Origin: Candidatus Phycosocius bacilliformis
GTDB taxonomy: Bacteria; Pseudomonadota; Alphaproteobacteria; Caulobacterales; Aquidulcibacteraceae
DNA length: 64,000 nt
Reading direction: 5' to 3'
NCBI RefSeq assembly: GCF_003112735.1
Contig: NZ_BFBR01000004.1
Location: 100,546 to 164,545 of the forward strand
This document shows positions 1 to 9,038 of the stretch, piece after piece. Under the pieces are notes generated by a model that searched no databases, was not told the origin of the DNA, and saw only the letters and a list, made by a program, of their open reading frames with translations. The position numbers and the translations under genes are program-made. Positions within the stretch are counted from its first letter, which is position 1. Each line of letters starts with the position of its first letter.

Positions 1-53
1 GTCTGGACGTCTGGTTCTTCACCAGAATTGGGGGCACCTGTTTGTGTACTCAT
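1..53 (-). CDS. grpE: GrpE co-chaperone, N-terminal fragment (cut by window edge)
   Basis: An ATG on the minus strand at 53 opens a frame (MSTQTGAPNSGEEPDVQ) that runs off the window. It starts 10 bp after the hrcA stop on the same strand. The polar, acidic, disordered start fits GrpE N-termini, and hrcA-grpE is a standard alphaproteobacterial pair. GrpE is the nucleotide exchange factor of DnaK. Only 17 codons are visible, so the call rests on gene order and composition rather than on a conserved motif. Confidence 0.6.
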   Translation of the reverse strand, partial: MSTQTGAPNSGEEPDVQ

Positions 54-63
54 CTGTGTCGTC

Positions 64-1152
64 TCATTCTGTTAAGTTGAGGCCGCGCCGCTCAATCAGG
101 CGACCAACGACCTTGGCTGTGTAATCTACCATTGGGATGACGCGGGCATAATTCAAGCGCGTCGGCCCGATGACACCCAGTGCGCCCAGCACCCGGCGCT
201 GGCTGTCCATATAAGGGGCCGCGACAAGAGCCGAACCTGACATGGAGAACAAGGGGTTTTCTGCACCAATGAACAATTTGACCGCAGAGGCTTCGCGGGC
301 AGCATCCAGCACCTGAATGAGGTCGCGCTTGCGCTCAAGGTCATCAAACAGCACCCGCACGCGCTCCAGATCACCGGCGGCCTTGCTGTCGGCCAGAAGA
401 TTGGCCCGCCCCCGCACGATGAGTTTGCGCCCAGCCAGAGGGTCTTCACCCGACCATTCAGCAAAGCCAGCCTCGATCAAATGGGCGGCCATTTTGTCCA
501 GCGTCGCCTCGGCATGGCGGGCGTCTTCCACCGCTTGGCTCAAGGCCTCTGACAGGGTGCGGCCCTTCAGGCGATAATTGAGGAAATTGGTGCTTTCCTG
601 CAATTGCGATTGGGTGAGCCCGACAGGCATTTGCACCAATCGATTTTCCACTTGGCCGTCGTCAAACACCAAGACAACCAAGATTTGGCCCGGCCCGACC
701 AGCACAAACTCCACATGTTTGACCGGGCTTTCCCGCGTCGGGGTGGTGACAAGACCTGCCCCTCCAGCGAGCCCCGACAGCAAGAGCGAGGCTTCTGACA
801 GCGCGCTTGACAGATCAGAGCCCGCAGCCGCCAGACGTGCATCAATCTCAGCCTTTTCATCGCGGCCGAGATCGCCAATCTCCAACAAGCCATCGACAAA
901 CAGACGCAATCCCATATGGGTCGGCGCCCGTCCGGCACTTAAATGGGGGGCATCCAAAAGGCCCAGACTGGCCAGATCGGCCATGGTATTGCGGATCGAG
1001 GCCGGCGACAGGCCAATGCCGCGCTTGGACAAGGTGCGCGACCCGACAGGTTCACCTGTTTCCAGATAGGCCTCGACAATGTCGCGAAAAATATCGCGCG
1101 CGCGGGCATCAAGATCTGCAAGCGTCGTCGGGCGGGGCGAACTTGGGTTCAT
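64..1152 (-). CDS. hrcA: Heat-inducible transcription repressor HrcA
   Basis: 362 aa, full length for HrcA. HrcA binds CIRCE operators and represses groESL/dnaK-type heat-shock genes. The N-terminal winged helix covers about residues 10-90 ([20 protein letters not shown], then the recognition helix [14 protein letters not shown]). The GAF-like domain and the C-terminal segment ([20 protein letters not shown]) are typical of the family. It is followed 10 bp later by the start of a grpE-like gene, so the two are probably one operon. No CIRCE element is visible in the short upstream gap. Confidence 0.97.
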   Translation of the reverse strand: MNPSSPRPTTLADLDARARDIFRDIVEAYLETGEPVGSRTLSKRGIGLSPASIRNTMADLASLGLLDAPHLSAGRAPTHMGLRLFVDGLLEIGDLGRDEKAEIDARLAAAGSDLSSALSEASLLLSGLAGGAGLVTTPTRESPVKHVEFVLVGPGQILVVLVFDDGQVENRLVQMPVGLTQSQLQESTNFLNYRLKGRTLSEALSQAVEDARHAEATLDKMAAHLIEAGFAEWSGEDPLAGRKLIVRGRANLLADSKAAGDLERVRVLFDDLERKRDLIQVLDAAREASAVKLFIGAENPLFSMSGSALVAAPYMDSQRRVLGALGVIGPTRLNYARVIPMVDYTAKVVGRLIERRGLNLTE

Positions 1153-1197
1153 GGTCTGTGATCTACCTCAAAGCCCGGTCAAAGGCCAAGAGGGGTT

Positions 1198-1587
1198 TCA
1201 CGCTGCCATGACTTGCGTGAGGCTGAGAAGATTGCCGTCTGGATCCTCAAACCACGCGATTTTGGCAGCCCCGTCGGGGGCAGTCCACACGCCCTGCGCA
1301 TCCTGACCAAAGCCATCATAGATTTTGAAGCTGACACCACGCCCGGCCAGAGCCGCGATGCTGGCGTAAATGTCGCTGACCTGCCAGCCCAGTGCCGGGT
1401 GCGGCGCGGGTGTGTAGCCGTCAATCTGGGTAATGCGCAGCCCGGTGCCATTCTGGTCAAACACGCTGCCAAAGGGATCGTCAGCGACAAAATGCAGACC
1501 GACGATATCGCGATAAAAGGCCACCGCACGTGGGCGATCAACCGTCTGGATAAAATTAATGACTTTGAAATTGGGTCCCAGCACCAT
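1198..1587 (-). CDS. VOC-family (glyoxalase/bleomycin-resistance fold) protein
   Basis: 129 aa from an ATG preceded by AAAGGGG; the longer frame upstream lacks a ribosome site. The pattern FIQTVDRPRAVAFYRDIVGL near the start and AWFEDPDGNLLSL near the end is the paired beta-alpha-beta module of the vicinal oxygen chelate superfamily. The conserved acidic residue in FEDPDGN is a usual metal ligand. Substrate cannot be told: members include glyoxalases, dioxygenases and antibiotic-binding proteins. It lies between hrcA and a serine hydrolase on the same strand. Confidence 0.85.
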   Translation of the reverse strand: MVLGPNFKVINFIQTVDRPRAVAFYRDIVGLHFVADDPFGSVFDQNGTGLRITQIDGYTPAPHPALGWQVSDIYASIAALAGRGVSFKIYDGFGQDAQGVWTAPDGAAKIAWFEDPDGNLLSLTQVMAA

Positions 1588-1624
1588 GACACACCCCTTT
1601 GAAGGGCCTGACACTAACCCAAAC

Positions 1625-2845
1625 TCAGGCCGCCACAAGGCCTAAATCGGCCGCCGCAGCCTGCATCATGTCCTCTTCAACCCGATAGATTCCTGAGTGG
1701 GTTCCAGGGGCGGGGTCATAAGGGCTGCCGGTGATGAACCAGGCAAAGCCGCGCGTGGAGATTGGATCGACCCACAGCCCGGCCAACAGGCCATAGGCCT
1801 CACCATAATGGCCAATCATCTCAGTCGTCAGCCCGATCACCGGACAGCGATCACCGGGGATCAAGCGGTGCACGCCCAAGCCAAAACCTTGGAACGCCCC
1901 ACCTGACGTATCGCCATTGGCGGGGCTGGCCTGATGAGCCTCCCGATACGTCCAATGGGGTTTGAGAAGCTGGGCATGGGTTGCGGGCTCCAACAGCCCG
2001 ACAACGCCGCTCAAGGCCATGCCGATCCGGGCGAGGTCTTGCACGCTGGCCCGCAGACCGCCTTGTGGCGAGAACAAAAGCCCATTGCTGCCAAGCTGAT
2101 AGTCCTGCAGGCCGAGACCTAGGGCATATGCCAGATTGGGCCGGGGCAAAGCGGCAGGCGCGCCGTCGACCTGCACCTGCCAATCGCCATCGGTGCCTGC
2201 TTTATCGACATGGCGGCGATAGAGCGTGGCGGCCTCTTGAGCGGCCTGATCCGTAATGCCCGACCAGTTGAACCCACACTTTATACCCAAGGGCGTGAAA
2301 ACAAGTTTCTGCGCCAGTTGGTCGAACCTTTGCCCGCCTGCATGTTCACAGGCCTGCGCCAGAAGGCCCATGGCGAGGTTGGAATAGGTGAAATAGCCAA
2401 AGGGCTGAGGCAGATCAGCCCAATGACGGCCTTGGTTCCAATTCTGCCCACCGGGCCGGAAAAAGCCTTCCAAAGTCTCGCCCACCACGCCGCGATAATT
2501 CTCGCCGTCGCGGATGCCAGCCGTATGGCACAGGATCATGCGTGGGGTGATCGGGCTGTCTGGAAAGGCAGGGTGGCGCAGGGCAAAGCCCAGATGGCGT
2601 GAAATATCCTGATCCAAGTCGATCCGGTCAGCCTCAACCAGCTTGAGAAGCGTCAAGGCGGTCGCAACTTTCGAGATTGAGGCGACACGGGCCTTACTGC
2701 TCACCAAGAGCGGCTTGTCCGGCGTTTCACGAACACCAACAGCCCCCGACCACACAATGTCTTGGCCGGAAAATAGAATGGCGGCTCCGCCGGGGGCTTC
2801 CCGGCGGGCCACCACAGCACCCAGCGTTTCAGCGAGGCGCTTCAT
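1625..2845 (-). CDS. Serine hydrolase, beta-lactamase class C/EstB-like family, cytoplasmic
   Basis: 406 aa from the ATG 7 bp after rpsP; the longer frame would overlap rpsP. The active-site SxxK tetrad is visible as SISK (about residue 56), the second motif as YSN (in YFTYSNLAMG), and a late HYG (in GHYGEAYG) may supply the third. There is no signal peptide, so it is probably cytosolic and more likely an esterase or peptidase than a beta-lactamase. It occupies the place after rpsP where rimM and trmD usually lie. Confidence 0.85.
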   Translation of the reverse strand: MKRLAETLGAVVARREAPGGAAILFSGQDIVWSGAVGVRETPDKPLLVSSKARVASISKVATALTLLKLVEADRIDLDQDISRHLGFALRHPAFPDSPITPRMILCHTAGIRDGENYRGVVGETLEGFFRPGGQNWNQGRHWADLPQPFGYFTYSNLAMGLLAQACEHAGGQRFDQLAQKLVFTPLGIKCGFNWSGITDQAAQEAATLYRRHVDKAGTDGDWQVQVDGAPAALPRPNLAYALGLGLQDYQLGSNGLLFSPQGGLRASVQDLARIGMALSGVVGLLEPATHAQLLKPHWTYREAHQASPANGDTSGGAFQGFGLGVHRLIPGDRCPVIGLTTEMIGHYGEAYGLLAGLWVDPISTRGFAWFITGSPYDPAPGTHSGIYRVEEDMMQAAAADLGLVAA

Positions 2846-2852
2846 AATGGGC

Positions 2853-3242
2853 TTATTCAGCCGCGGCTTCTTCAGCCTTGGCTTGTTCGGCAGCTTCTGC
2901 AGCATCCAGAGCCGCTTGGGCCTTTTCAGCCGCACGCTCGGTTGCCTTTTGGCCGGGCTTGCCCTTGTTCGGATTATTGCCGGCAACCCAGGTGCCAACG
3001 CCTTCAGCGGCGAGGAAGCGGGCCACACGATCCGTCGGTTGGGCACCCTTCTTCATCCACTCAGCCGCCTTAGCGGCATCAATGACCAGACGGCCAGGAT
3101 TGCCGTCGGCCAGCGTTGGGTTGTAGCTGCCGATCTTTTCAAGGAAACGGCCATCGCGGGGTGAACGGGCTTCGGCCACCACGATGCGATAGACAGGCTT
3201 CTTCTTGGAACCACCACGGGCCAGACGGATTTTCAAGGACAT
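2853..3242 (-). CDS. rpsP: 30S ribosomal protein S16
   Basis: 129 aa. The start [20 protein letters not shown] and the block [11 protein letters not shown] are diagnostic of bS16, a 30S assembly protein. Beyond about residue 85 there is an Ala/Lys/Glu-rich tail ([20 protein letters not shown]), an extension common in Alphaproteobacteria. It follows ffh by 41 bp and precedes a serine hydrolase by 7 bp, probably in one transcript. Confidence 0.98.
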   Translation of the reverse strand: MSLKIRLARGGSKKKPVYRIVVAEARSPRDGRFLEKIGSYNPTLADGNPGRLVIDAAKAAEWMKKGAQPTDRVARFLAAEGVGTWVAGNNPNKGKPGQKATERAAEKAQAALDAAEAAEQAKAEEAAAE

Positions 3243-3283
3243 GGGACTTACCTTTCAGTGTTTTTCGTGTTGCTGTGTGAGGA

Positions 3284-4813
3284 TTATTTCTTCCCGAACG
3301 GGAGACCCGGCAGACCTGTAAAGCCACCGGGATTTTGCGTAGTGCCCAAGCCGGGCAAACCTTGTTGCGGGCCTTGACCCGGCAGGCCGGGCAGGCCTTG
3401 ACCTGTGCCTGCAGCCTTCTGGCCGAGGCGTTGCAGGGCGGCGGGGTCCATCGGCGGCATTTTGCCACCGAACATACCACCCATTTTGCCCATCAGACCT
3501 TTCATGCCACCCTTGCCCATGGCCTTGACCATATCGGCCATGGAGCGGTGCATTTTGAGAACCTTATTGACTTCAGAGACATCAACCCCGGCACCGGCGG
3601 CGATGCGCTTGCGGCGGCTGGCGTTGAGGACGTCGGGCTTGGCCCGCTCTTGCTTGGTCATGGATTGGATGATGGCGATTTGGCGCTTGACGGTCTTGTC
3701 GCTGACCGCACCTGACTCCATGGCCTTCTTGGCAGCTTGGGCACCCGGCAGCATGCCCATCACCCCGCCCAGACCCCCCATGGCCTGAATCTGGCGCAAT
3801 TGCGTGGCCAGATCATCCAGGTCAAACTTACCCTTGGCCATTTTGGCGGCCAGCTTTTCAGCCTCATCCTGCTTGACGCTCTCAACAGCGCGTTCAACCA
3901 GACTGACGACATCGCCCTGGCCCAGAATGCGACCGGCAATCCGGCTGGCATCAAAGGCATCAAGCCCGTCAATCTTTTCACCAATGCCTAAGAATTTGAT
4001 CGGCAGACCGGTCACAGCCCGCATGGACAAGGCGGCCCCGCCACGGCCATCGCCGTCGGCCCGGGTCAACACAATGCCGGTCAGTGGCAAACGCTCATGG
4101 AAGCGGCGGGCAGTTTCCACCGCATCCTGACCTGTCAGACTATCGGCAACCAGCAGGGTTTCGACTGGATTGGCGATGCGGGCGATCTCAGCCGCCTCGG
4201 TCATCATGTCCTCGTCGATCGAGGTCCGACCGGCGGTGTCGAGGAACACCACATCATACCCGCCCAAGCGCCCGGCCGTGATGGCCCGCCGCGCGATTTC
4301 GGCCGGCAATTGCCCGGCAATGATGGGCAGGCTGTCGACTTCAGCCTGTGTCGCCAGAACTGCCAATTGTTCCATGGCAGCCGGGCGGCGGACGTCGAGC
4401 GACGCCACAAGCACTTTCTTGCGCTGGCGGGTGCGCAGGCGAAGCGCGAGCTTTGCGGTCGTGGTGGTTTTGCCAGAGCCTTGCAGACCGGCCATCATGA
4501 TGACAGCAGGCGGGCCTTGGTTCAGCGACAGATCGACCGGCCCATCGCTGCCACCCAGCGTATCGACCAAGGCATCATAAACGATTTTGACAACTTGCTG
4601 GCCGGGCTTGACCGCGCGGATCACCCGCTCGCCGACAGCCTCTTCCTTCACCTTGGCGATAAAGGCCTTGACCACGGGCAGGGCAACATCGGCCTCCAAC
4701 AGCGCGACGCGCACCTCGCGCAGGGCGGTTTCCACGTCTTTCTCCGACAACGCGCCCCGTCCGGTCAGCGTATCGAAGACACCCGTCAATCTTTCTGTCA
4801 GCGCGTCAAACAT
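3284..4813 (-). CDS. ffh: Signal recognition particle GTPase Ffh (SRP54)
   Basis: 509 aa from the ATG (MFDALTERLTG); an in-frame TTG 18 bp upstream gives a less typical start. The N domain covers residues 1-90, the P-loop GLQGSGKTTTT about 109-119, then DTAGR and TRADGDGRGG of the G domain. The C-terminal M domain is Met/Gly/Gln-rich (GGMKGLMGKMGGMFGGKMPP). Ffh with 4.5S RNA takes nascent membrane proteins to FtsY, which is encoded about 3 kb away. No 4.5S RNA gene is visible nearby. Confidence 0.98.
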   Translation of the reverse strand: MFDALTERLTGVFDTLTGRGALSEKDVETALREVRVALLEADVALPVVKAFIAKVKEEAVGERVIRAVKPGQQVVKIVYDALVDTLGGSDGPVDLSLNQGPPAVIMMAGLQGSGKTTTTAKLALRLRTRQRKKVLVASLDVRRPAAMEQLAVLATQAEVDSLPIIAGQLPAEIARRAITAGRLGGYDVVFLDTAGRTSIDEDMMTEAAEIARIANPVETLLVADSLTGQDAVETARRFHERLPLTGIVLTRADGDGRGGAALSMRAVTGLPIKFLGIGEKIDGLDAFDASRIAGRILGQGDVVSLVERAVESVKQDEAEKLAAKMAKGKFDLDDLATQLRQIQAMGGLGGVMGMLPGAQAAKKAMESGAVSDKTVKRQIAIIQSMTKQERAKPDVLNASRRKRIAAGAGVDVSEVNKVLKMHRSMADMVKAMGKGGMKGLMGKMGGMFGGKMPPMDPAALQRLGQKAAGTGQGLPGLPGQGPQQGLPGLGTTQNPGGFTGLPGLPFGKK

Positions 4814-4848
4814 GCGTGGTTCCACAAGCAATCACGCAACGCAAAACG

Positions 4849-4876
4849 CCCCGCCGGACGATCACATCGGGCGGGG
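4849..4876 (-). terminator. Possible terminator after ptsH
   Basis: Between ptsH and ffh there is a 7-bp GC-only stem (CCCCGCC with GGCGGGG) with a 14-nt loop. Read on the minus strand it is followed by CGTTTTGCG. The stem is strong but the U-run is short, so it may only attenuate. Confidence 0.45.
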
Positions 4877-5022
4877 AAACCCTGTCCACCCCATCTGCTT
4901 GTCCTCCAGCATGCTGGATTGTGCAGGACCGTGTGGCTCAGAGCGCGCGTTTTGAGTGCGCGGAAGAGGGCGGGCTATAGCCGAGACAGGGACAAAGAGC
5001 AAGGGCTGGGGACCTTTGCCCC

Positions 5023-5304
5023 CTATTCACCCTCACCAAACCGATTGGCGACCAGCTCGCACAGGGCATCCAGCGCTGCCTCGGCGCGGGGGCCCTCGGC
5101 AGACACGGTGATTTCAGAACCCAAGCCCGCAGCCAGCATCATCAGGTCCATGATGCTTTCACCGTCCACTTCCTGGTCTTCGCGGCCCACCATCACCCGG
5201 GCATCGGCATAGTCACCAGCCAGAAGCGCGAATTTAGACGAGGCACGCGCATGCAGCCCGCGCTTGTTGACGATCTCAATGGTCCGCGACACACGCTCAC
5301 TCAT
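5023..5304 (-). CDS. ptsH: HPr-family phosphocarrier protein (PTS/PTS-Ntr)
   Basis: 93 aa from the ATG one base after the EIIA stop (a GTG 9 bp upstream is an alternative). The phosphorylated histidine is H18 in RGLHARASSKF. The regulatory serine is S50 in GESIMDL, so HPr kinase control is possible. It accepts phosphate from EI and passes it to EIIA. It is tightly coupled to the upstream mannose-type EIIA. No sugar EIIB/EIIC is nearby, so a regulatory, nitrogen-type PTS is likely. Confidence 0.95.
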   Translation of the reverse strand: MSERVSRTIEIVNKRGLHARASSKFALLAGDYADARVMVGREDQEVDGESIMDLMMLAAGLGSEITVSAEGPRAEAALDALCELVANRFGEGE

Positions 5305-5305
5305 G

Positions 5306-5707
5306 TCAGCCACTCGCTAAGAGGGAAGATGCCACCGCAATATATTTACGCGCTGCATCTTGGGCTGCAAACACCGCACGTGGCAAGTTTTCCCGCCCGC
5401 GCACTTCGGCCAGTTTGATCAACATGGGCAGATTGGCCCCGGCAATCACTTCATACTCACCCCGGTTCATGATGGAGATGGCCAGATTGGACGGGGTACC
5501 GCCAAACATATCGGTGAGAATTATCACCCCAGCCCCGGTATCAACCTTTCGGCACGCATCGAGAATATCATCCCGGCGGGTCTGCATGTCATCATCCGGG
5601 CCAATGCAGATCGCCTGCATATGGGTTTGCGGCCCAACCACATGTTCAGCGGCGAGGATAAGCTCTCGCGCTAAAAATCCGTGGCTGACCACGACAACAC
5701 CGATCAT
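5306..5707 (-). CDS. PTS EIIA component, mannose family (regulatory type)
   Basis: 133 aa starting MIGVVVVSHGFLA; the ATG at 5707 has ACGGGA about 10 nt upstream, while the ATG at 5716 leaves no space for it. H9 in VVSHG is the phosphorylation site. TDMFGGTPSNLA is the conserved EIIA-Man loop. In Alphaproteobacteria this gene stands with ptsH and often hprK without a permease and serves regulation. hprK is not in this interval. Confidence 0.93.
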   Translation of the reverse strand: MIGVVVVSHGFLARELILAAEHVVGPQTHMQAICIGPDDDMQTRRDDILDACRKVDTGAGVIILTDMFGGTPSNLAISIMNRGEYEVIAGANLPMLIKLAEVRGRENLPRAVFAAQDAARKYIAVASSLLASG

Positions 5708-5885
5708 GCGGTCCATATCCCGTTTCGCTGGCACAGCGCATCCCACGATGCCCGGCGCAGTGTGAGGAAAACTATAGAGAGGTCACCGGATTTGGCGAGG
5801 CCATCACAGCCCAACGCCCCATGTGTGTGCGCATAGTGGCCATGCGCAAAATCATGAAATGGTCCGGACATCACCCCGGTACGGA

Positions 5886-6206
5886 TTAGTGCTGGGCTGC
5901 GGGCAGTCGGACGACGATCCCGTCGAGCTCTGCAGTCACGGCAATCTGGCAAGACAGACGCGACAGTGGCGTCACGCCTTCGGCAAAGTCCAACATGCTT
6001 TCTTCCATGCTGCCAGGCTTGCCCGTCTTGGCGATCCAGGCCTCATCAACGAATACATGGCAGGTGGCACATGCACAGGCCCCACCGCAATCTGCGTCAA
6101 TGCCGGGCACCCGGTTCTTCACCGCGCCTTCCATAATGGTGGTGCCGACAGGCACGTCGATGACATGCTCGGTGCCGTTGTGTTCAATATAAGTGACCTT
6201 AGCCAT
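5886..6206 (-). CDS. [2Fe-2S] ferredoxin, adrenodoxin/putidaredoxin type
   Basis: 106 aa. The cluster ligands are C40, C46, C49 (C-x5-C-x2-C in CGGACACATC) and C86 (LSCQI); C44 is an extra cysteine. [22 protein letters not shown] is the usual adrenodoxin-class run-in. The next gene upstream on the same strand encodes an FAD ferredoxin reductase (42 bp gap), so they form a two-component electron chain. The usual acceptor is a cytochrome P450 or a dioxygenase, and none is in the window. Confidence 0.95.
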   Translation of the reverse strand: MAKVTYIEHNGTEHVIDVPVGTTIMEGAVKNRVPGIDADCGGACACATCHVFVDEAWIAKTGKPGSMEESMLDFAEGVTPLSRLSCQIAVTAELDGIVVRLPAAQH

Positions 6207-6248
6207 GACGCGTTGAGTTCCCTTTGAGCTGACAGTCGGGGTCGGGGT

Positions 6249-7478
6249 TCAGCCCCTTGCCCCAATCTCTTTCATCGACACAGACATATCAGCCAAACGC
6301 GCAGGCGCAAGCTGTCCATGCCGTGCGATCACTTGTTTGGCGACGATAAATTCAGGTGGCGCATTGATTGCATCCACCGCCAAGAGCCGGTTGTCGGCAT
6401 CCAAATGGAAGACCGCAAACTTCTTCTGCGACGGATCGCCGCGCACCACGGTCTGGGTGGCACCGGCCGACAGCCCGGCGATCTGCAGTTTGATGTCATA
6501 TTGATCCGACCAGAACCAAGGCGCTTCTTCCACCGGACGCGGCTGGCCCAAAATAGCGGCTGCGGCGAGCTTGGCTTGTTCAAGGGCATTATGCACGCTC
6601 TCCAGCCGCCCGCGACGATGGCCGTAGTGAACCAAGGGGCGGCTCGCACAATCACCAATGGCGAAAATCGCAGGGTCAGAGGTGCGGGCATCGGCATCGG
6701 TTTCAATCCCGTCAGCAGCCGCAAGACCTGCTGCTTGGGCAAGCTCTGAATTAGGCAGAATGCCGATACCCACCAGCACCACATCGGCAGGCAGGGTCTG
6801 CCCATCTGCAAGCTGAACCCCGGTGACGTGATCTTCGCCCACAATGGCTGAAAGCTTGGCCCCGGTCACAATGCGCACGCCAGCTTCGGCATGCAGGCCT
6901 TCAAAAAAGGTCGATATCACCGGTGGTGCCACCCGCGCCAACACGCGCGGTGCTGCTTCCAGAATGGTCACATCAAGACCGGCCTTGCGCGCAACGGCAG
7001 CCACTTCGAGGCCAATATAGCCCCCACCAATCACAACCAAACGACGTCCTGGCTGCAGTTCTGCCCCCAAACCATCAGCATCTGCAATGCCGCGCAAATA
7101 ATGCACACCCTTGAGGTCGGCCCCCTGAGCATTCAGCACCCGCACACGTGATCCAGTGGCAAGGATCAGCGCGTCATAGGGATGAACAGCCCCTGATTGG
7201 GTGACCACGGTCTTGGCAGACCGGTCGAGCTTGATGGCAGGATCATTCAAAAACAGCTCAACTTTTTCGTCCACCAAGGCCTCAACCGGCTTCAGGATCA
7301 CCCGGTCCAACCCCATCGCACCCGACAGATAGGCTTTCGACAAAGGGGGGCGCTGATAGGGCGGCAAGGCCTCATTGCCCAACATCACCAGCTGGCCGTC
7401 AAAACCGCCGGCCCGCAAGCTGGCAGCAGCCTGAGCGGCAGCCTGACCGGCCCCGACGATGACGATGCGGCTAACCAT
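6249..7478 (-). CDS. FAD/NAD(P)-dependent ferredoxin reductase (rhodocoxin/putidaredoxin reductase type)
   Basis: 409 aa from MVSRIVIVGAGQAAAQAA. The FAD dinucleotide fold is GAGQAAA at residues 8-14. LPPYQRPPLSKAYL is the typical family signature. A second, NAD-binding fold is VIGGGYIGLEVAA. FAIGDCASRPL is the flavin-binding GD motif. It transfers electrons from NAD(P)H to the ferredoxin encoded 42 bp downstream. The longer frame upstream was rejected because it lacks the family start. Confidence 0.94.
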   Translation of the reverse strand: MVSRIVIVGAGQAAAQAAASLRAGGFDGQLVMLGNEALPPYQRPPLSKAYLSGAMGLDRVILKPVEALVDEKVELFLNDPAIKLDRSAKTVVTQSGAVHPYDALILATGSRVRVLNAQGADLKGVHYLRGIADADGLGAELQPGRRLVVIGGGYIGLEVAAVARKAGLDVTILEAAPRVLARVAPPVISTFFEGLHAEAGVRIVTGAKLSAIVGEDHVTGVQLADGQTLPADVVLVGIGILPNSELAQAAGLAAADGIETDADARTSDPAIFAIGDCASRPLVHYGHRRGRLESVHNALEQAKLAAAAILGQPRPVEEAPWFWSDQYDIKLQIAGLSAGATQTVVRGDPSQKKFAVFHLDADNRLLAVDAINAPPEFIVAKQVIARHGQLAPARLADMSVSMKEIGARG

Positions 7479-7681
7479 ATCTGTGCTCCTAGCGCGCAAA
7501 ACTGGATGACGCACCCGTCATAGATTGTCTTGGACGGGCTGTGAAGCGGGCATGTGTGCAGACACAAACCGCCAACCAAGCGCAGGGAAAGACTTCCGTC
7601 CGGCCCTTGCCTCCGCTAAGTCACAGGCAGGATCGGGGTTGATCCCATGTGGATCGCCCGCGCGCAACAGGATGACGTGCC

Positions 7682-9037
7682 ATGTTTGGCTGGGGCAAAA
7701 AGAAAACCCAAACACAAACAGATGTGTCTGAAGCCCCTCTGTCTGGCTCTGTGTCAGCAGGCGCTGACGCCGGCCGCCCCATTGCTTGCCTAATTGCCAC
7801 CGCCCATGACCCGGCACGATTGGAGGCCGAGATTGGCCCGCTGGTGGAAGCGGCAGGGGCGCGTTTTACCGGGGTTATCGCCACCCGCACCACCTATGAA
7901 GCTGGGGCAGTGCGTGTCACTTTGTTGGCTGATCCCAAAGCCGATGCCGAACTGGTTTTCATCACAGCCCGTGCTGGCGGCCTGCCACTGGCCGGGCGCT
8001 TGGACGGCTTGGCGGATCTGGCGATTGAGGAATTGGCAGCCGACGGGCAGGTGCGGCAGTATTTTGCCATTGCCGCCCCGGCACCCGAGCCAGAGCCCCA
8101 GCCTGCCGATGTGCTGGACAAATTGGTCGATGGCCTGCAGCGCTCGTCGGCCAGATTGGCAGAAGGTGTGGCCGCGGTCTTTACCAAGGCCAAGCTCGAT
8201 CAGGATACGCTCGATGAGCTTGAAGAATTGCTGATCACCGCGGATCTGGGGGCCAGTGCGGCTGCCCGCATCCGGGCCAATCTGGCGCGCGACCGCTTTG
8301 GCAAAGACATAAGCGAGGAAGAAATTCGCCAGATATTGGCGCAAGAAATCGCTGATATCTTGCATCCTTTTGAAACCAGTGCCTCGCCCTTTGAGACCCC
8401 ACCGGGGGCATCAGGGCCACGTGTCATCCTGTTTGTTGGGGTCAATGGCTCTGGCAAGACCACCACCATTGGCAAGATCGCCCATAATCTGGCCCAAGCT
8501 GGCCATAAGGTCATGCTGGCAGCGGGCGACACGTTCCGGGCCGCCGCGGTGGACCAATTGAAAGTCTGGGGCGAACGGGCCGGCGTGCCCGTGGTGGCGC
8601 GCGAAACAGGTGCTGATGCGGCGGGCTTGGCTTTTGACGCTTTGACCCGCGCCAAAGCCGAAGGGGCTGATGTGCTGTTGATCGACACGGCCGGGCGGTT
8701 GCAAAACAAATCCGAACTGATGAACGAGCTGGCCAAAGTTGTCCGCGTCATCGGCAAAGTCGATCCCGATGCCCCGCATGAGACCTGGTTGGTGCTGGAC
8801 GCCACAGTGGGCCAAAACGCCATTTCCCAAACCGAAGCCTTCCGGCAAGCCGCTGGGATTACCGGTCTTGTCATGACCAAGCTCGACGGCACCGCCAAAG
8901 GCGGCGTGCTGGTGGCGGTCAGTGAAAAGCACAAATTGCCCATCCGATTTGTGGGTGTCGGTGAGCGCGCCGAAGACCTACAACCTTTTTCAGCCACTGC
9001 CTTTGCCCATGCCCTTGTAGGCCTGAGGAATTTTTAA
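7682..9037 (+). CDS. ftsY: SRP receptor GTPase FtsY
   Basis: 451 aa. NG domain from about residue 125. The P-loop is GVNGSGKTTTIGK at about residues 252-264, then GDTFRAAAVDQL, DTAGRLQNK and TKLDGTAKGG. FtsY docks SRP-ribosome complexes at the membrane. Residues 1-14 are basic (FGWGKKKTQ). Residues 30-115 are not the usual charged A-domain but look like a small alpha/beta fold (GRPIACLIATAHDPARLEAE, LVFITARAGGLPLAGRL). Its stop is 1 bp before the metZ start. Confidence 0.97.
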   Translation: MFGWGKKKTQTQTDVSEAPLSGSVSAGADAGRPIACLIATAHDPARLEAEIGPLVEAAGARFTGVIATRTTYEAGAVRVTLLADPKADAELVFITARAGGLPLAGRLDGLADLAIEELAADGQVRQYFAIAAPAPEPEPQPADVLDKLVDGLQRSSARLAEGVAAVFTKAKLDQDTLDELEELLITADLGASAAARIRANLARDRFGKDISEEEIRQILAQEIADILHPFETSASPFETPPGASGPRVILFVGVNGSGKTTTIGKIAHNLAQAGHKVMLAAGDTFRAAAVDQLKVWGERAGVPVVARETGADAAGLAFDALTRAKAEGADVLLIDTAGRLQNKSELMNELAKVVRVIGKVDPDAPHETWLVLDATVGQNAISQTEAFRQAAGITGLVMTKLDGTAKGGVLVAVSEKHKLPIRFVGVGERAEDLQPFSATAFAHALVGLRNF

Positions 9038-9038
9038 C

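Noticed and set aside
4877..5022. Possible 4.5S SRP RNA between ptsH and ffh
   Set aside because: No conserved GGAA-type tetraloop or asymmetric loop of SRP RNA is present on either strand.
4097..5212. 371-codon plus-strand frame across ffh and ptsH
   Set aside because: It is antisense to two conserved genes, and its length comes from GC-rich codon bias. No family motif or ribosome site.
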